Of a stretch of 64,000 nucleotides of DNA, positions 18,139 to 25,553 are shown in pieces (positions within the stretch are counted from its first letter, which is position 1; every line of letters starts with the position of its first letter). This DNA is from Microtetraspora malaysiensis. Lineage in GTDB: Bacteria > Actinomycetota > Actinomycetes > Streptosporangiales > Streptosporangiaceae. Under the pieces are notes generated by a model. It had not been told where the DNA came from. It did no database searches and worked only from the letters and a program-made list of their open reading frames with translations. The stretch spans positions 56,144-120,143 of the forward strand of contig NZ_BBYJ01000028.1 in assembly GCF_001528665.1 (NCBI RefSeq). Direction: 5' to 3'. Both the position numbers and the translations under genes were made by a program.

Positions 18139-18642
18139 GTGGACGATTCCGAAGCGCAACTCACCGCGCTCTATAAGGGGCACTACCGCAGCGTGCTCAG
18201 TTACGTGCTGCTGCGAGCCGAGCAGCAGACCGCCGAGGACATCACCAGCGAGACCTTCCTGATCGCCTGGCGACGACTCGACCGCGTGCCTGAGCCGCCG
18301 CTGCCCTGGCTGCTCGGTGTGGCCCGCAATCTGCTGCGGACGCAACGCCGGTCCCGGCTGCGCGGACAGAGCCTGGTTGAGCGGCTCGCCGAGCTGGCCC
18401 CGGCCGGCGATGTTGCCGAACAGGTTGCCGAGCGACAGGCGGCACTGAACGCGCTCGCGGACCTGTCCGAGCGCGACGCCGAGGCCGTGCTCCTGGCCAG
18501 CTGGTACGGCCTCAACCCAGCCGAGGCCGCGAAGGTCGCGGGCTGCTCGGCTCGCACGTTCAATGTCCGCCTGCACCGTGCCCGCCGCCGCCTGGCCGAC
18601 GCACTCGGCCGCACCCGCCTCACCTTCCAGGAGCAGTCATGA
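18139..18642 (+). CDS. ECF-type RNA polymerase sigma factor
   Basis: A 167-residue sigma-70-family factor. Region 2 spans about residues 5-70 (ALYKGHYRSVLSYVLLRA, AEDITSETFLIAWRRLD). Region 4 spans about 105-155 (LSERDAEAVLLASWYGLNPA, then CSARTFNVRLHRARRRL). Size is typical of an ECF factor with no extra C-terminal domain. GTG 18139 is preceded by GAGG about 11 nt upstream. The stop overlaps the next start (ATGA, 18639-18642), so the downstream membrane protein is translationally coupled. It is probably autoregulated, but no promoter could be matched with confidence. Confidence 0.9.
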   Translation: MDDSEAQLTALYKGHYRSVLSYVLLRAEQQTAEDITSETFLIAWRRLDRVPEPPLPWLLGVARNLLRTQRRSRLRGQSLVERLAELAPAGDVAEQVAERQAALNALADLSERDAEAVLLASWYGLNPAEAAKVAGCSARTFNVRLHRARRRLADALGRTRLTFQEQS

Positions 18643-19283
18643 ACGACCTCGACGACCTGATCATGTCCCTGCGCCCCGACACCGACGACGCCTACCAGCG
18701 CCGCCGCGAGTCCGACCTCGCCCGCACCCTCGCCACTCCTCGCCGTCGCTCCTTCTCCCTGCGGCTGCGGTTGGCGGCGGTGGCCGTTCCTGTCGTGCTC
18801 GTCGGCGTCGTGGCCGCGGTCGCACTGGCACCCGCCCCGTCAGAGGATCGCGTCGTTATGGCGGCGAGCCTGCAACAGGTTCTTTCGGCGGGCGCCGAAG
18901 AGCCAGTGATCTCGGTCTTCCTGTGCTTCGAAGATGACGCATGGCCCGCGTGTGGCGGCAGCACGGGGGATCCCGGAGGTGGCGGCTCGGCGATCACCGA
19001 GCAGGAGAAGGAGAACGTCAACAAGACGCTGACCACGATGCCGGGGGTGGAGAACGTCACGTTCGAGGACAAGGCCGCCCTTTATGACCGTTTCCGCAAG
19101 AGCTTTGTTAAGTCTGGCGGGAAGCCAGAAGTGCTTGAGCAGCTCACGGTTGAGGACATGCACGAGTCGTTCCGGGTCACGATGAAGCCCGGTGCGGACT
19201 GGCGCCCAGTGATCGAAACGGCGAAGGGGATGCCTGGGGTCGCCAGCGTCTTCGACCAAAGATGCTGCGTGACGACCCGTTAG
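18639..19283 (+). CDS. Membrane protein with FtsX-like extracellular domain, likely sigma-factor partner
   Basis: A 214-residue protein in the position of an anti-sigma factor. A ~40-residue arginine-rich cytoplasmic segment precedes one TM helix (about 44-66). The outer part (about 85-210) resembles the FtsX extracellular domain: ISVFLCFEDDAWPACGG, a MPGVENVTFEDKAALYDRF segment, ESFRVTMKPGADW and GMPGVASVFDQ. In FtsX this domain activates peptidoglycan hydrolases from across the membrane. Here the permease core is absent and the cytoplasmic part is short, with no visible zinc-binding anti-sigma motif. I infer an envelope sensor tied to the sigma factor; anti-sigma activity is not shown by sequence. 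Confidence 0.75.
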   Translation: MNDLDDLIMSLRPDTDDAYQRRRESDLARTLATPRRRSFSLRLRLAAVAVPVVLVGVVAAVALAPAPSEDRVVMAASLQQVLSAGAEEPVISVFLCFEDDAWPACGGSTGDPGGGGSAITEQEKENVNKTLTTMPGVENVTFEDKAALYDRFRKSFVKSGGKPEVLEQLTVEDMHESFRVTMKPGADWRPVIETAKGMPGVASVFDQRCCVTTR

Positions 19284-19309
19284 AAGACCGCTGAAGACGT
19301 TGGACTTCT

Positions 19310-19335
19310 GGCTCCACCCCATCCGGGGCGGAGCC
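19310..19335 (+). terminator. Hairpin terminator after the sigma-factor pair
   Basis: GGCTCC-A-CCCC (19310-19320) pairs with GGGG-C-GGAGCC (19325-19335) around a short ATCC loop, 26 bp after the stop codon. No U-tract follows, as is common in actinomycetes. Confidence 0.6.
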
Positions 19336-19601
19336 AGCCTGCGCGAGCGGCGCGGCCGCCCAGGCGACCGCCGGCCACGCCGACACCGACCTGATGCGCA
19401 ACGCGGCGTCTTCGGCCTGGTGCTCAAGGACCGCACGGGTCAGGTGAGTGGCGACGCGGATCCGGCCCGGCCCGTACGGTCCTGCTCCGTCCGCCCGCCG
19501 GTCCGCGTTCCGTACGGCACGGGGTGACCCGCGCCATACGGGTGGAAGAGGATGGCGCAAGCCCGAACGGGCTTACGGTTCAGCGGTATATAGCGAGGAA
19601 C

Positions 19602-19621
19602 CCCGGGCGTTCACGCCCGGG
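19602..19621. repeat. IS left-end hairpin
   Basis: CCCGGGCG-TTCA-CGCCCGGG is a perfect 8-bp stem with a TTCA loop, of the kind recognised by IS200/IS605 transposases at the left end. A smaller hairpin, GCCCG-AA-CGGGC, lies at 19561-19572 just outside the TTAC. Confidence 0.65.
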
Positions 19622-19651
19622 AGGAATCGCTTCCCTCTCCTCGCCCGGACG

Positions 19652-19905
19652 CTAGTCGGCCGGGTGGTCCGGAGGTGAGATCCCTCCGGGCCACCCGGCA
19701 CGCTGGTCCGGGCGTTTCTGGTTCTCGATGTACTCCTTGATGATCGACAGTGAACCGTCGCCGCAGGACGCCGCGAAGTGCGACGGTGACCAGGAATGGC
19801 CGCCTCCGGCACTTGGTAGGGAAGACCGAATGCGCGTGGAGGCCGTAGACCTGTAGACCACACTGCGACGTCCGCGGATATCCGGATTCGGTTTCCATCA
19901 CGGCG
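19652..19905 (-). pseudogene. tnpA: Degenerate IS200-type transposase tnpA
   Basis: One minus-strand frame encodes the N-terminal hallmark VYGLHAHSVFPTKCRRRPF. A second frame, starting inside it, encodes the C-terminal hallmark WSPSHFAASCGDGSLSIIKE and then YIENQKRP. The ~80 residues between, including the catalytic HUH motif, are missing, and the junction is out of frame. The catalytic tyrosine segment survives. This is an internal deletion of a ~130-residue single-strand transposase, so the gene is dead. It is divergent from tnpB. Confidence 0.75.
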
Positions 19906-19924
19906 ACATGAACCAACCGATAAT

Positions 19925-21085
19925 GTGTTCGACGTGAAGCTGGTGGTGCAGGTGAGGCTCCTGCCAACGGCCGAGCAGGCGGCGGCGCTGGAGGCGACCC
20001 TGCGCGCCTGCAACGACACGGCGAACTTCGCCTCGGTGACGGCGTTCACGACCGGGGACCGGCGTGAGTACGCGTTGCGCAAGCACACCTATCGCGAGGT
20101 GAAAGCGCGCGGGCTGGGGGCGCAAGCCGCCCAGCATGTGATCAAGAAGGTCGCCGACGCCTACACCACACTGAAAGCAGGCATCCGGGCCGGGAACCTG
20201 GGACCGAAAGGCTCTGCGCGCCGCGCGCGGGCCGAGAGTAAACCGGTCACCTTCCGCGCCGATGCCGCGCAGCCGTTCGACGACCGATGCCTGTCGTGGG
20301 ACCACACCGCCCGCACGGTGTCGATCTGGACCACGACCGGCCGGGTGAAGAATGTCGCGTTCGTCGGCTCGCTCGACCAGCTCAAGATGCTCGCGGTGTG
20401 CCGGAAGGGCGAATCCGACCTGGTCTGCCGGGACGGCATGTGGTTTCTGTACGCGACCTGCGAGATCCCTGATGTTCCGGTCACTGAACCGGACGGGTTC
20501 ATAGGGGTGGATCTGGGCATTGCCAACATCGCCACCACCAGCGACGGCACCCGCCACTGCGGCAAGGGCCTGAACGCGGTCCGCCACCGCAACCGGGAAT
20601 TGCGCCGCAGGTTGCAGGCCAAGGCCACCAAATCCGCCAAACGGCTGCTGAAGAAGCGCCGCCGCACGGAGGCACGGTTCGCCGCCGACACCAACCACAC
20701 CATCGCCAAGCAGATCGTGACCGAGGCAGAACGCACCGGACGCGGCATCGCCCTGGAAGACCTGGGCGGGATCCGCGACCGGGTACGGCTCCGCAAGCCC
20801 CAGCGGGTCACGCTGCACTCGTGGAGTTTCCACCAGCTCGGGTCGTTCATCGCCTACAAGGCGGCCCGGCACGGGGTCGCCGTGATCCATGTGGATCCGG
20901 CCTACACCTCCCAGACCTGCTCGGCCTGCGGGCACGTGGACAAGGCCAACCGGCCGAGCCAGGCAACCTTCTCCTGTACGTCGTGCGGCTTCGCTGAGCA
21001 CGCCGACGTCAACGCAGCCCGCAACATCGCCTCGCGCGGTGTCGCGGGCTGGGCAGTGAGTCACGCTGCCAACGACGCGGCCTGA
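19925..21085 (+). CDS. tnpB: TnpB, RNA-guided transposon-associated nuclease
   Basis: A 386-residue protein, full length for the family. It has the N-terminal wedge/helix-turn-helix part (LLPTAEQAAALEATLRACND), a split RuvC nuclease, and a zinc finger. RuvC residues are intact: D in GVDLGI (about 196), E in ALEDLGG (about 278) and D in HADVNAARN (about 360). The zinc finger CSACGHVDKAN...CTSCG lies at about 332-358. Related TnpBs cut DNA guided by an RNA from the element's right end and help retain the transposon. Arrangement and intact residues suggest it may still be active although its partner transposase is dead. Confidence 0.93.
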   Translation: MFDVKLVVQVRLLPTAEQAAALEATLRACNDTANFASVTAFTTGDRREYALRKHTYREVKARGLGAQAAQHVIKKVADAYTTLKAGIRAGNLGPKGSARRARAESKPVTFRADAAQPFDDRCLSWDHTARTVSIWTTTGRVKNVAFVGSLDQLKMLAVCRKGESDLVCRDGMWFLYATCEIPDVPVTEPDGFIGVDLGIANIATTSDGTRHCGKGLNAVRHRNRELRRRLQAKATKSAKRLLKKRRRTEARFAADTNHTIAKQIVTEAERTGRGIALEDLGGIRDRVRLRKPQRVTLHSWSFHQLGSFIAYKAARHGVAVIHVDPAYTSQTCSACGHVDKANRPSQATFSCTSCGFAEHADVNAARNIASRGVAGWAVSHAANDAA

Positions 21086-21086
21086 C

Positions 21087-21140
21087 CCGTACCCGCCAGG
21101 TACGGCGAGGAGCTGCAAGCTCGGCCCTTTCAGGGCCGAG
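21087..21140 (+). ncRNA. Predicted right-end omega-RNA scaffold
   Basis: Two hairpins follow the tnpB stop directly: CCGTACC/GGTACGG (21087-21105) and CTCGGCCC/GGGCCGAG (21120-21140). In IS200/IS605 elements the right-end RNA overlaps the tnpB 3' end and carries the guide just beyond the transposon end. Here the guide would be read from about 21145 on, inside the 3' end of the converging gene. Predicted from position and folding only. Confidence 0.55.
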
Positions 21141-21153
21141 AAGCTGACGCGAC

Positions 21154-22227
21154 TTACCAGGTGAGGTCGCTCTTGTAGAAGACGGTCGCCCGGAACTGGT
21201 CAGGACTGCCACTGATCTTGCTGGAGAAGCCGAACGCGAGGCGCGGGCCGCCCGACGATCGCCAAATCGCCATTCCCTGAGGTTCGCGACCCGACAGCGA
21301 CTCGCCCGCTCTCGTCCGGTACACCTCCTCGACCGAGGCCCCGGCCTTGTTCATGTCGAGACGGACCAGGTAGGACGGCTTGGCCGGGTCCGAGGGCTTC
21401 GCGGGCGGACCACCGTAGGAGAGGTACGCGTACTGGCCGTACGAGGTCACGCCCTGGAAGTGATCGGAGTCGGAGAGACCGAGTTGGGCGTTGGTCGGGA
21501 GGGCGCGCTTGGCGAGGATGGGAGTGGTGTCGCTGATGCCCTTGTCGATGACGGCGGGGAGGTCGAACAGCGCGAGGCGCCACGGGCTCGTCTTCCCCAT
21601 GTACCGGACGAGCAGCCGGTTCGTGTAGGGATCGATCGACGGTCTCGGACAGTCCCGGAAATCGGAGAGCCGGATCGGGAATTTCCGGACCCCAGCGTCC
21701 TTGGCGTAGTCGAGCAGGCCCCCGTCGCTGTACTTGATGCGGCAGATCGTGTGGCTGTTCGGGGCCGTACCGGGGGACAAGCTCCTCCAGTCGCCCGCGA
21801 GCCACACGTACGGAGATCCGGACGTGTCCGGCTGGATGGCCATCGACGAACCGTGGTCGAACCCCTGGAGTGCCATGGCGCCCAGCACCTTGCCGCTCAG
21901 GTCGGTCCTGGTCATCCAGAGGTCGCCGTTCGTGCTCCCGACCTTGGTCTGCACGAAGTAGATGTGCCCGTGGACGTGGTCGAAGGCGAAGGACTGCATC
22001 GCCCAGTAAGGCTGGTGAAGTGTGGCCCGCACAACGGGATCGCCGCCGGCCCCCTCGAATACGAAACGCTGCGATGTCGGGACGGCCGCGGACGCCGATT
22101 CAGCCGCGAACAAGGAAAGGCCGCCGCTGGCGGCGGCGGCTGCTATCCCTGTACCGGTTCGGAGGAGCGTGCGACGACTTACGGCAGACGTTCCGCCGAT
22201 TTGGGTATTTCTGTGCAAGTGCATCAC
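21154..22227 (-). CDS. Tat-exported propeller-like protein (TagC-like annotation family)
   Basis: A 357-residue protein with a twin-arginine signal (SRRTLLRTGTGIAAAAASGG at about 17-36) and an Ala-rich cleavage region near residue 48, so it is exported folded. The body matches a family commonly labelled teichoic acid biosynthesis protein C in streptomycetes and related to phage receptor-binding propellers. Family motifs include MQSFAFDHVHGHIYFVQ, ALQGFDHGSSMAIQ, YLSYGGPP and GREPQGMAIWR. The label is historic; a sugar- or wall-polymer-binding role is only inferred. The 3' end abuts the IS element, which apparently inserted just beyond the stop codon. Confidence 0.8.
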   Translation of the reverse strand: MMHLHRNTQIGGTSAVSRRTLLRTGTGIAAAAASGGLSLFAAESASAAVPTSQRFVFEGAGGDPVVRATLHQPYWAMQSFAFDHVHGHIYFVQTKVGSTNGDLWMTRTDLSGKVLGAMALQGFDHGSSMAIQPDTSGSPYVWLAGDWRSLSPGTAPNSHTICRIKYSDGGLLDYAKDAGVRKFPIRLSDFRDCPRPSIDPYTNRLLVRYMGKTSPWRLALFDLPAVIDKGISDTTPILAKRALPTNAQLGLSDSDHFQGVTSYGQYAYLSYGGPPAKPSDPAKPSYLVRLDMNKAGASVEEVYRTRAGESLSGREPQGMAIWRSSGGPRLAFGFSSKISGSPDQFRATVFYKSDLTW

Positions 22228-22249
22228 CCTGCTGGCCGTTGGCTGATTT

Positions 22250-22267
22250 GGTTGATCACGATCAACC
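22250..22267. promoter_or_regulatory. Perfect palindrome upstream of the Tat-signal gene
   Basis: GGTTGATCACGATCAACC is an inverted repeat with 8-bp arms and a 2-bp centre, lying 23 bp upstream of the ATG at 22227. Its position suits an operator. The rest of the gap to 22530 shows no gene or other clear site. Confidence 0.45.
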
Positions 22268-22530
22268 TAGCAACGACAAGATCAACTGCGGGCGAAATAT
22301 GGGCACTTCACGCGCCAGAAGCCATATTTCCTGCGACATAGGGGCGTTGCCGGAGACTGGTGAGACCGTGTTGGGCGGGGCCCAAAACTGCGCGACGCAG
22401 GGCGCCGCAACGCCGCCCGCTTCCCGCTCAGCGCCACAGCCACCGCGTTGAACGCACTCAGCGCACAGATCACCCGACCTGCCTTGTCACTACGCTGACC
22501 AGCAGACGCCCATCGACCGTGAGGACACCG

Positions 22531-22659
22531 ATGGCCCTACATGACGAGATCACACAGCTCATCGAGGGCGGAGTTCGCGATCGGGTATATCCCGGCGCGG
22601 TGTGGGGTTTCGGCGATGCCGAGGGCATCCTTGCCGCTAGTAGTGGTGGGCAGGCATGA
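22531..22659 (+). CDS. 42-residue upstream ORF, truncated duplicate of the serine-hydrolase N-terminus
   Basis: ATG 22531 follows GAGGA with 5-nt spacing, a strong ribosome binding site. The 42 residues match the start of the next protein. Its ITQLIEGGVRDRVYPGAVWG parallels IEQLLRQGVEEQTFPGAVWA, and the similarity continues to about residue 40. The stop overlaps the next ATG (ATGA, 22656-22659). It is either a fossil of a partial tandem duplication or a translated leader that now feeds ribosomes into the hydrolase gene. A 42-residue piece cannot fold as the enzyme. Confidence 0.6.
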   Translation: MALHDEITQLIEGGVRDRVYPGAVWGFGDAEGILAASSGGQA

Positions 22660-23741
22660 GCACTGGTCTTGAAGAGCAGATCGAGCAACTCCTGCGCCAG
22701 GGGGTGGAGGAGCAGACCTTCCCTGGTGCCGTGTGGGCCGTCGGCGGATCGGGCGATGCTGTGCTCTACGGGACTGTCGGGGTGCTCGATCCCGAACGGC
22801 CAGCTGAGCCGATGCGTTTGGCGACCATCTTCGATATGGCCAGCTTGACGAAGATCATGGCGGTGTGGGCGGCGGCCGGGGTCCTCTGGGAGCAAGGGCA
22901 GCTGGATCTGGACGAGCCGTTGGGATCGGTGATGCCCGACGTCGCCGGATATCCGTTGGCGCCAGTGACGGTCCACCAGCTGCTCACTCACACTGCGGGC
23001 GTCCCTCTACGAGCCAATCTCCGGGCCCTGTATGGCACCCAACGAGAGGACATCCATCGGGGAGTGCTGCGCGAGACATTGCACCGCCAGCCGGGTACCG
23101 CCGTGGAATATACCGACCGGGCAGCTCTGATCATGGGGTTGGTCGTCGAACACCTCAATGGCGCCGCCTTGAACGAGATCTGTGCAGAGACAGTGTGGGG
23201 GCCGCTCGGAATGAACCAATCCAGGTTCGGTCCGCTCCCCGCCACCCTGATCGGCCAGGCGGCTCCCACTGAACGCGACCTGGAGTCGGGCGAACGGCTC
23301 AGGGGCGTTGCCCACGACTACTCGGCTCGGCTGCTGGGTGGGGTCTGCGGCATAGCCGGTGTTTTCTCCACCTTGGGAGATGTCGAGACGTTTCTGCAGC
23401 ATCTGATCGCAGATGGCGGTGCAGCCGAGACTAGCTTTGGGAGCAGATGGGTGGAGAAGTCTCTCCAGATCCACACCGGAGGTCTGGAGCCAGCTCGCGG
23501 CTTGTTCTGGCACCCGGCTCCTGGCGTCGACCCGAGCGAGGGCCTCTTTGCCCACTACGGCTTCACCGGAACCGCGATGTGGGTGAATCGCGAACAGGGT
23601 CGCTGGGCAGCGTTGCTGACCAACAAGCTGTACTACAGCCGAGAGCGGGAGGCGATCGCGCGGATCCGCGACGCGTTCTGCGCCCTGGCCTTTAGGGACT
23701 GCCTCAGAGTCGATCAACGGCGTGTCGTAGATCGACTCTGA
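22656..23741 (+). CDS. Serine hydrolase of the beta-lactamase/DD-peptidase (class C) family
   Basis: A 361-residue protein without a signal peptide. The catalytic SxxK tetrad is SLTK at 63-66 (MASLTKIMA). The second motif YxN appears as YTD near 152, a common esterase variant. The third (KTG-like) is HYGFTG near 299. Members are D-aminopeptidases, esterases or amide hydrolases, and most do not confer drug resistance. It depends on the upstream mini-ORF through an ATGA overlap. Its stop lies next to a long hairpin shared with the converging response-regulator gene. Confidence 0.85.
   Translation: MSTGLEEQIEQLLRQGVEEQTFPGAVWAVGGSGDAVLYGTVGVLDPERPAEPMRLATIFDMASLTKIMAVWAAAGVLWEQGQLDLDEPLGSVMPDVAGYPLAPVTVHQLLTHTAGVPLRANLRALYGTQREDIHRGVLRETLHRQPGTAVEYTDRAALIMGLVVEHLNGAALNEICAETVWGPLGMNQSRFGPLPATLIGQAAPTERDLESGERLRGVAHDYSARLLGGVCGIAGVFSTLGDVETFLQHLIADGGAAETSFGSRWVEKSLQIHTGGLEPARGLFWHPAPGVDPSEGLFAHYGFTGTAMWVNREQGRWAALLTNKLYYSREREAIARIRDAFCALAFRDCLRVDQRRVVDRL
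23705..23740. terminator. Bidirectional hairpin between convergent genes
   Basis: CAGAGTCGATC (23705-23715) and GATCGACTCTG (23730-23740) form a perfect 11-bp stem with a 14-nt loop. It overlaps the end of the serine-hydrolase gene and lies just before the response-regulator stop, and could terminate both transcripts. Confidence 0.6.
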
Positions 23742-23747
23742 AAGGCT

Positions 23748-24371
23748 CTAGACGAGGTTCGCCTCGTAGGCGGCGATGACCAGATGAACCCTGGTACGGG
23801 CGTCGAGCTTCAGCAGCAGGCTGCTGACGTGCGTCTTGACCGTGCTCAGTGTGACGTACAGGGTCTGCGCGATCTCCGCGTTGGACAGGCCGCGCGCCAC
23901 CAGGATCAGCACCTCCCGCTCGCGTTCGGTGATGTCCAGGCGACGGGCTGGTGGGCTCACGTAACGCTCGATCAGCCGCCGCGTGGCGCTGGGTCCGAGT
24001 AGGGAGTCGCCGGACGCGATGGCCTGCACGCTCCTGATCAGCTCGGTCGGCGGGGTGTCCTTGAGCAGGAAGCCCGCTGCGCCGGCCTGGAGCGCTCCGT
24101 AGACGTACTCGTCCAGGTCGAAGGTGGTCAAGATGAGCACGCGGGCCTGCGGATTCGCGGCGCAGATGCGGCGCGTGGCCTCGATGCCATCCATCTCGGG
24201 CATCCGTACGTCCATCAGCACCAGGTCGGGCGGTTCGCTCGCGGCGACGGTCACTGCCTGCGCGCCCGTCGCGGCCTCGCCGTACACCTGGAATCCCGGC
24301 ACGCTGTCGATCAGCCGGCGGAAGCTCGCCCTGATGAGTGGCTGGTCGTCGGCCACCAGCACCTTGATCAC
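23748..24371 (-). CDS. NarL/FixJ-family response regulator
   Basis: A 207-residue regulator. The receiver domain (1-120) has the acidic pair DD near 8-9, phospho-acceptor D in LVLMDVRMPEMDG (about 54) and the conserved T and K (LILTTFD, FLLKDTPP). The C-terminal LuxR helix-turn-helix spans about 140-200 (LDITEREREVLILVARGLSN, then LYVTLSTVKTHVSSLLLKL). The start overlaps the histidine-kinase stop by 4 bp, so the pair is co-translated. It probably binds the inverted repeat at 25507-25524 and controls the divergent ABC exporter. Confidence 0.92.
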   Translation of the reverse strand: MIKVLVADDQPLIRASFRRLIDSVPGFQVYGEAATGAQAVTVAASEPPDLVLMDVRMPEMDGIEATRRICAANPQARVLILTTFDLDEYVYGALQAGAAGFLLKDTPPTELIRSVQAIASGDSLLGPSATRRLIERYVSPPARRLDITEREREVLILVARGLSNAEIAQTLYVTLSTVKTHVSSLLLKLDARTRVHLVIAAYEANLV

Positions 24372-25489
24372 AGCGGCAACCTCGCCATCACCCGGAAACC
24401 ACGCACCGGGCGGACGCCCGCCTCGAACTCGCCGCCGAAGATGCGCACGCGCTCGCGCAGCCCTGTCAGCCCGTGTCCGTAGGGCCGTTCCCGCGCGTTG
24501 CTCCCGTCGTCGGTGATCTCCACGACCAGCCTCTCTTCCTGCCGTTTGATCAGCACCGTGGCCCGCTGGGCCCCGGCGTGCTTGAGCACGTTGGTCAGCG
24601 CTTCCTGCACGATCCGGTAGACCGTGAGCTCCATCTCCCCGCGGACCTCGCCGTCGAGCCGCAACTCCACCTCCAGGCCCGCGGCCCTGATCCTGGCTAG
24701 GAGATCGTCGAGGTCGCTGAGCCCGGGAGCGGGGACCAGGTCTGCCGAGCTGTCCTCGCGCAGCACGCCGAGCAGGCGCCTGGTCTCGCGCAGCGCCGAC
24801 CTGCTGGTCTCTTCGATCGAGCCGAGCGCGCGGCTCATCTCCTCGGCGCCGCCGACGTGTCGTTCGATGCCGGCTTGCACGGCGATCGTGCTGAGGCTGT
24901 GACCGATGACGTCATGCAGCTCTCGGGCGATGCGTAGGCGTTCCTTCGCCGCCTCGGCACGGGCCCGCTCTTCGGCCTTGGCGGCCAGCTGCTCGGTGTA
25001 GAGCCTGCGCTGCCGTACCGCGGTGCCGGTGGTCCAGGCCGCCACCACGATCGCCAGCACCAGCCCGAGCTGGTCGAGGATCTGGCCCCGCAACGGGAAC
25101 TCCACCACCCCCTGCATCGTGACCGCCACCGCCACGAGCAGCGCGGGCACCGCCTTGCTCCGGGTAGCCAGCGTGTACAGCACGAGCGGCATGCCGAACG
25201 GATCCGCCTGCGGGATGAGGAACTCCCGCATCCCCAGCCCGCCGATCAGCACGACCACGAACACCGCCCGCGGCCACAGGCGCCTGACCGCGAGGGGCAG
25301 GCTGGTGGCCAGGGCCACCGTGAAGTCGAGCATGTCGGGCGGCGCGGGATTACGCGAGTGGATGAGCCCGAGGAAGCCGGCTGCCAGCAGCAGCGCCACC
25401 ACAGTGTCGAGGGACACCCAGGCCCAGTCCGGTATCCGGCTCAGCAGGGGAAGCCGGGGCTGATCACGCACATCTTCGACCCTAGCCAC
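24368..25489 (-). CDS. Sensor histidine kinase (HisKA_3 type)
   Basis: A 373-residue kinase. About 150 N-terminal residues contain four to five membrane helices with little extracytoplasmic sequence, so it senses within or near the membrane. The phosphorylation segment is ARELHDVIGHSLSTIAVQAG. The HATPase domain has QEALTNVLKHAGA, DDGSN and GHGLTGLRERV. Such kinases next to ABC exporters often respond to membrane-active compounds. It starts at GTG 25489, divergent from the transporter. Confidence 0.9.
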   Translation of the reverse strand: MARVEDVRDQPRLPLLSRIPDWAWVSLDTVVALLLAAGFLGLIHSRNPAPPDMLDFTVALATSLPLAVRRLWPRAVFVVVLIGGLGMREFLIPQADPFGMPLVLYTLATRSKAVPALLVAVAVTMQGVVEFPLRGQILDQLGLVLAIVVAAWTTGTAVRQRRLYTEQLAAKAEERARAEAAKERLRIARELHDVIGHSLSTIAVQAGIERHVGGAEEMSRALGSIEETSRSALRETRRLLGVLREDSSADLVPAPGLSDLDDLLARIRAAGLEVELRLDGEVRGEMELTVYRIVQEALTNVLKHAGAQRATVLIKRQEERLVVEITDDGSNARERPYGHGLTGLRERVRIFGGEFEAGVRPVRGFRVMARLPL

Positions 25490-25506
25490 CGGGCTCGGCG
25501 GCGCGT

Positions 25507-25524
25507 ATCGGTCTCAGGACCGAT
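25507..25524. promoter_or_regulatory. Perfect inverted repeat between the two-component system and ABC exporter
   Basis: ATCGGTC-TCAG-GACCGAT is an 18-bp perfect dyad in the 61-bp divergent region, 18 bp from the kinase start and about 30 bp from the transporter start. It is the obvious binding site for the NarL-type regulator encoded next door. Confidence 0.6.
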
Positions 25525-25553
25525 GCGCGGTCCGGCCAACGACGCGGATCGTG

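Larger units (their letters stand above)
19573..21145. mobile_element. IS200/IS605-family element with intact tnpB and degenerate tnpA
   Basis: The segment has the divergent tnpA/tnpB layout of IS605-type elements. A left-end hairpin lies at 19602-19621 and right-end hairpins after tnpB at 21087-21140. TTAC at 19573-19576 is a candidate left cleavage site. tnpA (minus strand) has lost its centre, so the element cannot transpose by itself, while tnpB is full length. The right end stops only ~10 bp before the stop codon of the converging Tat-signal gene. Exact ends are inferred from hairpins and are uncertain by tens of bases. Confidence 0.75.
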
